Below are positions 8,588 to 16,366 of a stretch of 19,236 nt of DNA, piece after piece. The stretch's first letter is position 1, and each line of letters opens with the position of its first letter. Origin of the DNA: Lachnospiraceae bacterium UBA7205 (lineage in GTDB: Bacteria; Bacillota; Clostridia; Lachnospirales; Lachnospiraceae); contig DKUL01000055.1 of the NCBI GenBank assembly GCA_002490665.1, positions 510-19,745 of the forward strand, written 5' to 3'. The translations under genes were made by a program, and so were the position numbers. Below the pieces are notes generated by a model. It ran no database searches. It was not told where the DNA came from and saw only the letters and a program-made list of their open reading frames with translations.

Positions 8588-9520
8588 ATGAGCAGAATCG
8601 CATTTATTTTCCCGGGGCAGGGTTCGCAGTATGTCGGCATGGGAAAGGATTTTTATGATACATATGAGGAGGCAAAGGAAGTATACCGGCTTGCGGGCGA
8701 GGTGTCAGGGCTTGACATGGAGGCGCTTTGCTTCACGGAAAATGACAAGATAAACATTACGGAATACACGCAGATTGCAATGCTTGCCACAGAGGTAGCG
8801 ATTTTAAAGGTGCTTGAGTCAAAGGGTGTCCGTGCGGAGGTCACCGCAGGCCTGAGCCTTGGCGAGTACGGCGCACTGGCAGCGGCGGATGTCATGGACT
8901 TAAAGGACTTGTTCCATATTATAAGGAAGCGCGGCATCTTCATGCAGGAGGCATATCCCACCGGCGGAGCCATGACAGCAGTGCTGGGACTCGACAGTGA
9001 CAAGATTGAGGAAATCTGCCGCCAGACAGACGGAATCGTGAGCATCGCAAATTACAACTGCCCCGGGCAGATTGTCATTACGGGCGAGGAGGCAGCAGTC
9101 ACAAAGGCATCCGAGGCGCTCTCGGACGCAGGCGCAAAACGCTGCGTGCCGCTCAAGGTCAGCGGGCCATTCCACTCGGAGCTGTTAAAGGGCGCCGGGG
9201 AAAAGCTTGAGAAAGAGCTTATCGGCATCAGTCTCAGGAATCCGTCCATACCGTATATCAGCAACCTGGACGCGCTGGACGTGACGGAGGCGGCGCCGAT
9301 TAAGACGCTCCTGAAAAGCCAGGTGTCAAATTCGGTGTGCTGGCAGCAGTCCGTCGAGAAAATGATTGCGGACGGCATTGACACCTTTATCGAAATCGGG
9401 CCTGGAAAGACACTGAGTGGATTTATGAGAAAAATCAACAAGGATGTCAGGTGCATGAATATCGACAAGCTGGAAGATCTGGACAAGGTATTAGAGACAT
9501 TGAAAGGAAAAGAGGAATAG
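8588..9520 (+). CDS. fabD: Malonyl-CoA:ACP transacylase
   Basis: Moves malonyl from CoA to AcpP, giving the extender unit for FabH and FabF. The 310-residue protein starts MSRIAFIFPGQGSQ, the family hallmark. The nucleophile Ser90 lies in AGLSLGEYGAL and the catalytic His196 in GPFHSELL. The elbow is GLSLGE rather than the textbook GHSLGE, a His-to-Leu change next to the nucleophile. An in-frame ATG at 8552 would add 12 residues outside the family alignment and has no well-spaced ribosome binding site. ATG 8588 is preceded by AAAGGGG about 12 bases upstream, rather far, so initiation may be helped by coupling to fabK. The stop is one base before fabG. Confidence 0.95.
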   Translation: MSRIAFIFPGQGSQYVGMGKDFYDTYEEAKEVYRLAGEVSGLDMEALCFTENDKINITEYTQIAMLATEVAILKVLESKGVRAEVTAGLSLGEYGALAAADVMDLKDLFHIIRKRGIFMQEAYPTGGAMTAVLGLDSDKIEEICRQTDGIVSIANYNCPGQIVITGEEAAVTKASEALSDAGAKRCVPLKVSGPFHSELLKGAGEKLEKELIGISLRNPSIPYISNLDALDVTEAAPIKTLLKSQVSNSVCWQQSVEKMIADGIDTFIEIGPGKTLSGFMRKINKDVRCMNIDKLEDLDKVLETLKGKEE

Positions 9521-9521
9521 A

Positions 9522-10262
9522 ATGTTAACAGGAAAAATTGCCCTTGTAACAGGGGCAGGCAGGGGAATCGGCAGGGAAATTGCACTGACACTTGCAAAGA
9601 ACGGCGCCACTGTCATTGTAAATTATAACGGCTCCAAGGAAAGCGCCGACGCGGTTGTCGCGGAGATCGAAAAAAACGGCGGGAGCGCCGAGGCAGTACA
9701 GTGCAATGTGTCTGATTTTGCGGCAAGCGAGGCATTTGTAAAGCAGATTCTTGACAAGTACAAAAAGGTCGATATCCTTGTAAACAATGCGGGTGTCACG
9801 AGGGATAACCTGATTATGCGCATGTCCGAGGCGGATTATGACGCTGTTCTTGACACCAACCTAAAAGGCGCGTTCAACATGATCCGCCATCTCTCCCGCA
9901 GCTTTATCAAGCAGAGAGGCGGCAAGATTATCAATATTTCATCCGTGAGCGGTGTGCTTGGGAATGCAGGACAGGCAAATTACTCGGCTTCCAAGGCGGG
10001 GCTTATCGGGCTGACCAAGAGTGTCGCAAGGGAGTTTGCAAGCCGCGGGATTAATGTCAACGCGGTGGCGCCGGGATTTATCGACACGGACATGACAAAG
10101 AATATGACAGAGGATGCGAAGAAAGAGCTGAATAACATGATTCCCATGGGGAAAATGGGCACGACAAAAAGCATTGCAGACCTTGTGATGTTCCTTGCGG
10201 GAGAACAATCAGACTACATCACCGGACAGGTAATCTGTGTGGACGGCGGGATGTGCATATAG
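9522..10262 (+). CDS. fabG: 3-oxoacyl-ACP reductase
   Basis: NADPH-dependent short-chain dehydrogenase that reduces 3-ketoacyl-ACP to 3-hydroxyacyl-ACP. The protein is 246 residues. It has the Rossmann motif TGAGRGIG at 10-17, NNAG at 88-91, and the catalytic set Asn113, Ser141, Tyr154 and Lys158 (ANYSASKAG). The C-terminus SDYITGQVICVDGGM is typical of FabG rather than general dehydrogenases. Start ATG 9522 lies one base after the fabD stop, with AGAGGAA just upstream inside the end of fabD, so translation is probably coupled. Confidence 0.96.
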   Translation: MLTGKIALVTGAGRGIGREIALTLAKNGATVIVNYNGSKESADAVVAEIEKNGGSAEAVQCNVSDFAASEAFVKQILDKYKKVDILVNNAGVTRDNLIMRMSEADYDAVLDTNLKGAFNMIRHLSRSFIKQRGGKIINISSVSGVLGNAGQANYSASKAGLIGLTKSVAREFASRGINVNAVAPGFIDTDMTKNMTEDAKKELNNMIPMGKMGTTKSIADLVMFLAGEQSDYITGQVICVDGGMCI

Positions 10263-10281
10263 AAAGGAAATAGGTTTTAAC

Positions 10282-11517
10282 ATGAAAAAGAGAGTAGTAG
10301 TAACCGGCATGGGAGCGATAACCCCGATCGGAAACAGTGTCGATGCATTCTGGGACAGTGTAAAACAGGGAAAAATCGGTTTTGCGCCGATAACATATTT
10401 TGACACGGCTGATTTTAAGTGCAAGCTGGCAGCCCAGGTCAAGGATTTTAACGCGGCTGATTACATGGATAAGAAGGCGGCACGCAGGATGGAGCCGTTC
10501 TGCCAGTTTGCGGTTGCGGCGGCAAAGGAAGCCATCGAGGATGCGGGACTTGACATGACAAAGGAAGACCCCTACAGGGCAGGATGTGCCGTGGGGAGCG
10601 GTATCGGCAGCCTCCAGGCAATGGAGCGGGAGCACACAAGGCTCGAGGAAAAAGGACCATCAAAAGTGGCGCCGCTTCTCGTGCCGCTGATGATATCCAA
10701 CATGGCGGCGGGAAATGTCAGCATTGCATTCAATCTTAAGGGCAAGAGCATCAATGTGGTGACGGCATGTGCCACAGGTACCAATTCAATCGGCGAGGCA
10801 TTCCGTACCATCCAGTACGGTGATGCGGACATCATGGTGGCAGGCGGAACAGAGAGCTCCATCACGCCGATTGGCATTGCCGGGTTTACTTCTCTCACGG
10901 CGCTTTCCACCTGTGAGGATCCGGCGCGTTGTTCCATCCCGTTTGACAAGGACAGAAGCGGGTTTGTGATGGGCGAGGGTGCGGGCGTTGTCGTGCTCGA
11001 GGAGCTTGAGCATGCAAAGGCGCGCGGTGCGAAAATCTATGCAGAGGTAGTGGGGTATGGCTGCTCGTCAGACGCATATCACATCACCTCGCCGGCAGAG
11101 GATGGCGAAGGCGCCGCAACAGCCATGTTAAATGCAGTGAAGGATGCAGGCGCGTCGGCGGAGGACATCACCTACATCAATGCGCACGGCACAAGCACGC
11201 ACCACAATGATTTGTTTGAGACAAGGGCGATTAAGCTTGCGTTTGGCAGCCATGCAAAGGATATCCGGATTAATTCGACGAAGTCCATGATCGGGCATCT
11301 TCTCGGAGCGGCTGGCGCGGTTGAGTTTGTCACCTGCGTAAAGGAGCTTCAGGAGGGATATATTCATCAGACCGTAGGCCTTATGGAGAGCGAGGAGGAA
11401 ATGGATCTCGACTACTGCAAGGAGAGCAGCAGCGGGTCATTTGCCTATGCGCTCAGCAACTCCCTGGGCTTTGGCGGACACAACACAAGTATTTTGATAA
11501 AGAAGTATTCGGAATAA
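10282..11517 (+). CDS. fabF: 3-oxoacyl-ACP synthase II
   Basis: The condensing enzyme that elongates acyl-ACP with malonyl-ACP. The 411-residue protein has the Cys-His-His triad: Cys163 in VVTACATGTNS, His302 in NAHGTST and His339 in KSMIGHLLGAAG, nearly the same numbering as E. coli FabF. After HGTST the usual Pro is replaced by His (HGTSTHHND), a minor oddity close to the active site. ATG 10282 is chosen because MKKRVVVTGMGAITPIG is the normal family start; an upstream GTG at 10237 would add 15 unrelated residues overlapping fabG. AAAGGA lies 13 bases upstream, a long spacing. No accB follows, unlike many Firmicutes clusters. Confidence 0.96.
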   Translation: MKKRVVVTGMGAITPIGNSVDAFWDSVKQGKIGFAPITYFDTADFKCKLAAQVKDFNAADYMDKKAARRMEPFCQFAVAAAKEAIEDAGLDMTKEDPYRAGCAVGSGIGSLQAMEREHTRLEEKGPSKVAPLLVPLMISNMAAGNVSIAFNLKGKSINVVTACATGTNSIGEAFRTIQYGDADIMVAGGTESSITPIGIAGFTSLTALSTCEDPARCSIPFDKDRSGFVMGEGAGVVVLEELEHAKARGAKIYAEVVGYGCSSDAYHITSPAEDGEGAATAMLNAVKDAGASAEDITYINAHGTSTHHNDLFETRAIKLAFGSHAKDIRINSTKSMIGHLLGAAGAVEFVTCVKELQEGYIHQTVGLMESEEEMDLDYCKESSSGSFAYALSNSLGFGGHNTSILIKKYSE

Positions 11518-11550
11518 AACGAGCAGTTGGAAAAGGAAAAGGTGACACAT

Positions 11551-11979
11551 ATGTCAGTTTATACAGCAAAGGAAATCATGGAAATTATTCCACACAGACA
11601 TCCGTTTATGCTGATTGATACAATCGAGGAGCTTGAGGAAGGTGTCAGGGCGCTTGGGAAAAAGTGCGTGAGTTTTAATGAGCCGTATTTTGCCGGTCAT
11701 TTTCCGGGGAATCCCGTCATGCCGGGCGTGCTGATTATAGAGGCGCTCGCACAGGTCGGGGCAGTCGCCATGCTGGGAACACCGGAGATGAGGGGAAAGA
11801 CCGCGTATTTTGCCGGAATTGACAAGGCGCGGTTCAAGCAGAAGGTACTTCCGGGCGATGTGCTGATGCTTGAGACAAAGATTATAAAGGTAAAAGGACC
11901 GGTCGGTATCGGGGAGGCTGTTGCCACCGTCAACGGAAAGGTTGCCTGCAAGGCAGAGCTGACATTTGCAATCAGCTGA
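11551..11979 (+). CDS. fabZ: 3-hydroxyacyl-ACP dehydratase
   Basis: Hot-dog-fold dehydratase that converts 3-hydroxyacyl-ACP to trans-2-enoyl-ACP, the substrate of FabK. The protein is 142 residues, normal for FabZ. It has IIPHRHPFMLID near the N-terminus and GHFPGNPVMPGVLIIEALAQ with catalytic His50 and Glu64, the 14-residue spacing known for the family. An in-frame TTG at 11527 is possible, but ATG 11551, with GGAAAAGG upstream, gives the usual family start. No FabA, FabM or FabN gene is present in the window, so the route to unsaturated fatty acids, if any, is not shown here. Confidence 0.96.
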   Translation: MSVYTAKEIMEIIPHRHPFMLIDTIEELEEGVRALGKKCVSFNEPYFAGHFPGNPVMPGVLIIEALAQVGAVAMLGTPEMRGKTAYFAGIDKARFKQKVLPGDVLMLETKIIKVKGPVGIGEAVATVNGKVACKAELTFAIS

Positions 11980-12010
11980 CGCAGGATTAGATTATTGCAT
12001 GGAGGTTCAT

Positions 12011-13780
12011 ATGGATAAGTCAGAGCATGTAAAGAGCGGAAGAAGATTTCCCATCAATTTATACAATAAGCTTGAGGAAAGGTTGCGGAACAAGTCAGAG
12101 GACACACAGGAACAGGCAGAGGAAGCAAAAGCGGAGGACAAAAGCCAGATTAAGTGTCCGAAGTGCGGTAAAATGGTTGACCGTGCACGCGTTGTCAAGA
12201 AGAAATACGTATGCTATGAGTGCGGCGGGTATTTCCGCGTCAAGACCAATAACCGTATCCGTATGGTTGCAGACCCTAAGAGCTTTGAGCCGTGGTTTGA
12301 GGATATGGCGGTCAGCAATCCGCTTGATTACGAAGGATATGAGGATAAGCTTGCGGCTGCAAGGGAAAAGACAGGTCTGAAAGAGGCAGTCACGGTAGGA
12401 CGCTGCAAGGTGTTTGGCGAGGACATCGTGCTTGGCATATGTGACTCCCGGTTTATGATGGCGAGCATGGGGCATGTCGTGGGTGAGAAAATCACAAAGG
12501 CGATTGAGCGCGCGACCGAGCTACGTCTCCCGGTGTTTCTGTTCTGCTGCTCTGGCGGCGCCAGAATGCAGGAGGGCATCGTATCGCTGATGCAGATGGC
12601 AAAGACCTCTGCGGCAATCAAGAAACACGGCGACGCCGGGCTGCTGTACTGTTCCATCCTCACAGACCCTACGACAGGGGGTGTGACGGCAAGCTTTGCG
12701 ATGCTTGGCGATGTCATTATGGCGGAGCCGGGCGCGCTTATCGGATTTGCAGGTCCCAGGGTCATCAAGCAGACAATCGGCCAGGAGCTTCCGGAGGGCT
12801 TCCAGACAGCGGAATTCCTTGTGGAGCACGGATTTGTCGACGGCATTGTGCTCAGGGAAAATTTGAAAAAGACCATCCATTTCCTGATAAAGTCCCATCA
12901 GGGTACAGGAAAGAAGACGTATGCGGATTTCTGTGAGGACCATGGATTCCACTTTGAACTGAGTGAGGAATTAAAAGAGCAGTCATGGAAATCAAAACCG
13001 CGCAGCGCGTGGGAAAAGGTAAAGGCAGTCCGCCAGGTGGAACGTCCCGCGGCGACAGACTATATGGAGCACATCTTTGATGTGTTCGTGGAGGCGCATG
13101 GGGACAGGGGAGTCCATGACGACAAGGCGCTGATTGGCGGTATCGGATTTTTGGAAGGACAGCCGGTGACCGTAATCGCGGACCTGAAAGGAAAAGATTT
13201 CAAGGAGTGCCAGGAGAGAAACTTTGGCATGCCACTGCCGGAAGGGTACAGAAAGGCACTCCGCCTGATGAAGCAGGCAGAGAAGTTCAACCGTCCGATA
13301 GTCAGCTTTGTCAATACGTCAGGCGCATTCTGCGGCCTTGAGGCGGAGGAGCGCGGACAGGGGGAGGCGATTGCCAGAAACCTGCTTGAAATGTCAGGGC
13401 TCAAGGTTCCGGTGCTCTGCATCCTGATTGGCGAGGGCGGCAGCGGCGGCGCGCTTGCGACAGCAGTCGGCAACGAAGTCTGGATGATGGAGAACGCGAC
13501 GTATTCCATTCTTTCGCCGGAAGGATTTGCCTCCATTTTGTGGAAGGATGCCAACAGGGCGCAGGAAGCCAGCGAGGTCATGAACATTACGGCGCAGGAT
13601 TTGAAGCGGCTTGGCGTCATCGAGCGTATTATCCCGGAATTTGGCGGGGCGGACAAGAAGACAGCTGCGGCAATTGCAGGCTATATGAAAGAACATATCA
13701 AGGAATTTCTGGAGAAGTATGATGGCAGGACAGGCGATTCGATTGCAGAGGAACGGTATCAGCGTTTTCGGAATTTCTGA
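12011..13780 (+). CDS. accDA: Fused acetyl-CoA carboxylase carboxyltransferase (AccD-AccA)
   Basis: Carboxyltransferase half of acetyl-CoA carboxylase: transfers CO2 from carboxybiotin to acetyl-CoA to make malonyl-CoA. One 589-residue chain carries both subunits. The beta (AccD) part is about residues 1-305, with a zinc ribbon of Cys49, Cys52, Cys68 and Cys71, then CCSGGARMQEG and LTDPTTGGVTASFAMLGD. The alpha (AccA) part is about 325-589, with FVEAHGDRGVHDDKALIGG, FVNTSGAFCG and IGEGGSGGALA. The N-terminal ~45 residues before the zinc ribbon are charged and poorly conserved. ATG 12011 has GGAGG 5 bases upstream; ATG 11966 lacks a good site and overlaps fabZ. The biotin carrier AccB and biotin carboxylase AccC must be encoded elsewhere. 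Confidence 0.95.
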   Translation: MDKSEHVKSGRRFPINLYNKLEERLRNKSEDTQEQAEEAKAEDKSQIKCPKCGKMVDRARVVKKKYVCYECGGYFRVKTNNRIRMVADPKSFEPWFEDMAVSNPLDYEGYEDKLAAAREKTGLKEAVTVGRCKVFGEDIVLGICDSRFMMASMGHVVGEKITKAIERATELRLPVFLFCCSGGARMQEGIVSLMQMAKTSAAIKKHGDAGLLYCSILTDPTTGGVTASFAMLGDVIMAEPGALIGFAGPRVIKQTIGQELPEGFQTAEFLVEHGFVDGIVLRENLKKTIHFLIKSHQGTGKKTYADFCEDHGFHFELSEELKEQSWKSKPRSAWEKVKAVRQVERPAATDYMEHIFDVFVEAHGDRGVHDDKALIGGIGFLEGQPVTVIADLKGKDFKECQERNFGMPLPEGYRKALRLMKQAEKFNRPIVSFVNTSGAFCGLEAEERGQGEAIARNLLEMSGLKVPVLCILIGEGGSGGALATAVGNEVWMMENATYSILSPEGFASILWKDANRAQEASEVMNITAQDLKRLGVIERIIPEFGGADKKTAAAIAGYMKEHIKEFLEKYDGRTGDSIAEERYQRFRNF

Positions 13781-13796
13781 TAAAAGAGGATGAATC

Positions 13797-14834
13797 ATGA
13801 GTGTAAATGAATTGAGGATAGGCGGTCTCTGCGCGCGCATTCCCGTGATACAGGGGGGAATGGGCGTCGGGGTGAGCCTGTCGGGTCTTGCGGGGGCAGT
13901 TGCGGCGGCAGGCGGCGTGGGCGTCATCTCAACGGCGCAGATTGGATTCCGCGACCCGGATTTTGGAAAGCATCCGATAGAGTGCAACCTGAAGGCAGTC
14001 GGTGAGGAAATCAGGAAGGCGCGCAAGAAGGCGGACGGCGGCATTGTCGGCGTCAACATCATGGTGGCGACCAGAAGGTATGAGGACTATGTGAAGGCGG
14101 CGGTGGACGCAGGCGCCGACCTGATTATCTCCGGCGCGGGACTTCCCATGACACTGCCTGAAATTGCGGGAAATACAAGGATTGCACCGGTTGTTTCAAG
14201 CAGAAAGTCCCTGAGCGTCATTTCAAAATACTGGAAGAAAAAGTATGACAGGAAACCGGATCTGGTCGTGATAGAGGGACCTGAGGCAGGCGGTCATCTT
14301 GGATTTACCAAGGAGGAGATTGATGCGTACACCGTCACGGGAGAAAAAAATTATGACGACGAGGTAAAGGCGGTCATCGCGCTTGCAGACGAGCTTGATG
14401 TGCCTGCAGTGGTGGCAGGCGGCGTCTATGAGCGCGCGGACATGGAGCATTATCTTGCGATGGGCGCCAGGGGCGTGCAGATTGCAACGCGTTTCGTGAC
14501 GACGAGGGAGTGTGATGCTTCCGACGCCTATAAGCGGGCGTATATTGACGCAAAAAAAGAAGATATTGTGATTGTGAAAAGTCCGGTGGGAATGCCGGGA
14601 CGCGCGATACACAATGCTTTTCTGGACAAGGTGGCGGCAGGCGAGCGCTTTATGAGGGGATGCAGGCAGTGCATCATTACCTGTAAACCGGACACGGCGC
14701 CGTACTGCATCACCGAGGCATTAATCAATGCAGTGGAGGGCAGGCTTGACGAAGGACTCATCTTCTGCGGCAGCAATGCGTACAGGGCGGATAAGATAGA
14801 AACAGTGGCGGATATAATGGAGGAATTTTCATAA
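13797..14834 (+). CDS. FabK/nitronate monooxygenase-family flavoprotein, function unknown
   Basis: A 345-residue FMN TIM-barrel protein related to FabK and 2-nitropropane dioxygenase (nitronate monooxygenase). It has PVIQGGMGVGVS at the start, GPEAGGHLGF with His167 where FabK has its catalytic His, and PAVVAGGVYERADM then GARGVQIATRFVTT for phosphate binding. The C-terminus carries Cys289, Cys292, Cys296 and Cys304 (C-x2-C-x3-C-x7-C) plus Cys324, absent from the FabK at 7623; they could bind an iron-sulfur cluster or zinc. It sits inside the FAS operon, with AGAGGA 6 bases before the start and a one-base overlap (TAATG) with fabH, which suggests a role in fatty acid metabolism. A second enoyl reductase or an oxidised-lipid or nitronate detoxifying enzyme are both possible. 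Substrate cannot be read from sequence. Confidence 0.88.
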   Translation: MSVNELRIGGLCARIPVIQGGMGVGVSLSGLAGAVAAAGGVGVISTAQIGFRDPDFGKHPIECNLKAVGEEIRKARKKADGGIVGVNIMVATRRYEDYVKAAVDAGADLIISGAGLPMTLPEIAGNTRIAPVVSSRKSLSVISKYWKKKYDRKPDLVVIEGPEAGGHLGFTKEEIDAYTVTGEKNYDDEVKAVIALADELDVPAVVAGGVYERADMEHYLAMGARGVQIATRFVTTRECDASDAYKRAYIDAKKEDIVIVKSPVGMPGRAIHNAFLDKVAAGERFMRGCRQCIITCKPDTAPYCITEALINAVEGRLDEGLIFCGSNAYRADKIETVADIMEEFS

Positions 14835-15829
14835 TGACGATAAGAATCACAGGTACGGGAAGCGCCCTGCCAGAAAAGATAGTGACAAATTTCGATTTGC
14901 AGGAGCTTGTGGAGACCTCCGATGAATGGATACGTGAGCGCACGGGAATTGCACAGCGGCGGATTTCCATGGGCGAGACGGTTGCCACGCTGTCAGCCGC
15001 GGCGTGTCAGAGAGCGCTGGAGATGGCAGGGAAAACGGCGGAGGAAGTGGAACTCATTCTTGTGGCGACCTGTTCGCCGGAAATGCTCCTTCCCTGCTGT
15101 GCCTGTCAGGTGCAGGACATCATCGGGGCATCCCATGCGGCAGCATTTGACCTGAATGCCGCATGTTCCGGATTTTTGTTCGCGCTGAACACGGCATATG
15201 CGTACATGCAGTCAGGCATCTACAAAAATGCGTTGATTGTCGGGAGCGAAGTGCTGTCAAAGCTTGTCGACTGGAGTGACAGGGGGACGTGCGTCCTGTT
15301 TGGCGACGGCGCGGGGGCAGCTTTTGTGGAAGCATCTGCTGAGGACATTGTCCGTGACAATGGGCGCAAAGTGGGAATGGAGTGCATGGTACAAGGCTCG
15401 GACGGCACAAAGGGGATGGTGCTTTCCTGCGCGGAGCGGCCTGTGGACAATGCGTTTATTTCAGAAAAACAGACCATCAGCCCATATATACAGATGAATG
15501 GGCAGGAGGTATACAAGTTTGCCACGAGACAGGTGCCGGCATGTATCCATCAAGCATTGGACAAGGCAGGAATCACGGCGGAGGATGTCGACATGTTCGT
15601 ACTGCACCAGGCGAACGTGCGCATAATCGAGTCCGTTGCAAAAAGACTGAAGGCAGACATCTCGAAATTTCCCATGAATCTCGACAAGATTGGAAATATG
15701 TCCTCTGCCACGATACCGGTGCTGCTCGACGAGCTGAACCGCGGAGGCAGAATACAGGACGGAAACCGTCTGGTCTTGTCCGGGTTTGGTGCAGGACTGA
15801 CATACGGTGCAACTGTGATTGTCTGGTAA
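14834..15829 (+). CDS. fabH: 3-oxoacyl-ACP synthase III
   Basis: Starts fatty acid synthesis by condensing an acyl-CoA primer with malonyl-ACP. The 331-residue protein has the family triad Cys111 (LNAACSGFLFAL), His258 (LHQANVRI) and Asn288 (GNMSSATIP), plus DEWIRERTGI near residues 30-39. The start overlaps the preceding stop as TAATG, with GGAGGA just upstream, so it is translationally coupled to the NPD-family gene. In streptococci fabH lies early in the operon beside fabT; here both are at the far end. Its primer preference (acetyl or branched) cannot be judged from sequence. Confidence 0.96.
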   Translation: MTIRITGTGSALPEKIVTNFDLQELVETSDEWIRERTGIAQRRISMGETVATLSAAACQRALEMAGKTAEEVELILVATCSPEMLLPCCACQVQDIIGASHAAAFDLNAACSGFLFALNTAYAYMQSGIYKNALIVGSEVLSKLVDWSDRGTCVLFGDGAGAAFVEASAEDIVRDNGRKVGMECMVQGSDGTKGMVLSCAERPVDNAFISEKQTISPYIQMNGQEVYKFATRQVPACIHQALDKAGITAEDVDMFVLHQANVRIIESVAKRLKADISKFPMNLDKIGNMSSATIPVLLDELNRGGRIQDGNRLVLSGFGAGLTYGATVIVW

Positions 15830-15885
15830 CGGATATGAAAGTTATTGGCGCACGGAATATGGAATGGAGGTGGAGACTGGTCAGC

Positions 15886-16344
15886 ATGGAAAAGACTACG
15901 AGCAGGACATTAAATGAAATGCTGGTGAAGCTTTTTAACAACGTGATGGATGCGGAGGAAAAAGCGATAATCACCGAGGAATTCAAGGACATCACGAACA
16001 ATGACATGCATATCATAGAAGCCATCGGTATCGAGGAACCGCGCAGGATGTCGGATATCGCCAAGCGTCTTGATGTGACCATGGGAACACTCACCACCAA
16101 CATGAACAGCCTTGAGGACAAGGGCTACATCATTCGGGAGCGGAGCAAAACTGACAAACGTGTCGTTTTGGTCGTGCTCACGAAAAAGGGAAAAAAGGCA
16201 TTTTACCACCACAGGGACTTCCACAAAAACATGATTAAGTCCATTGTAAAGGATTTGGATGAGGAAGAAATGCGTGTGATGATAAAATGTCTGATGAATC
16301 TGGGAAAATTTTTTGAAGATTGCGAAGAAGGGCAGGCTCCGTAA
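15886..16344 (+). CDS. fabT: MarR-family regulator, probable FabT
   Basis: A 152-residue winged-helix regulator and probable repressor of this FAS operon. The central region has the MarR helix-turn-helix and wing: RRMSDIAKRLDVTMGTLTTNMNSL, then a basic GYIIRERSKTDKRVV, and a C-terminal dimerisation helix. ATG 15886 is preceded by AGGTGGAG and gives normal family length; ATG 15836 or 15860 would add 17 or 9 residues. The assignment rests on the fold, its place as last gene of the FAS operon, and three TTTGA-N3-TCAAA boxes at the operon promoter. FabT in streptococci binds such sites with long-chain acyl-ACP as co-repressor; the same loop is inferred here. The stop codon lies in the loop of the terminator hairpin. 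Confidence 0.88.
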   Translation: MEKTTSRTLNEMLVKLFNNVMDAEEKAIITEEFKDITNNDMHIIEAIGIEEPRRMSDIAKRLDVTMGTLTTNMNSLEDKGYIIRERSKTDKRVVLVVLTKKGKKAFYHHRDFHKNMIKSIVKDLDEEEMRVMIKCLMNLGKFFEDCEEGQAP

Positions 16345-16362
16345 AGCGGGCGCTGCCCTTTT
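16328..16362 (+). terminator. Terminator of the FAS operon, overlapping the fabT stop
   Basis: AAGGGCAG (16328-16335) pairs with CTGCCCTT (16353-16360), followed by TTC and AT-rich sequence. The 17-base loop contains the fabT stop codon. It ends just before the luxC stop codon on the other strand, so it lies between the two convergent operons. The minus strand lacks a clear U tract, so bidirectional action is uncertain. Confidence 0.72.
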
Positions 16363-16366
16363 CACT

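Noticed and set aside
15382..15885. Long upstream extension of the MarR reading frame through the end of fabH
   Set aside because: It is the out-of-frame shadow of fabH, Arg/Cys/Gly-rich and unlike any MarR protein; fabH has full-length family conservation there.
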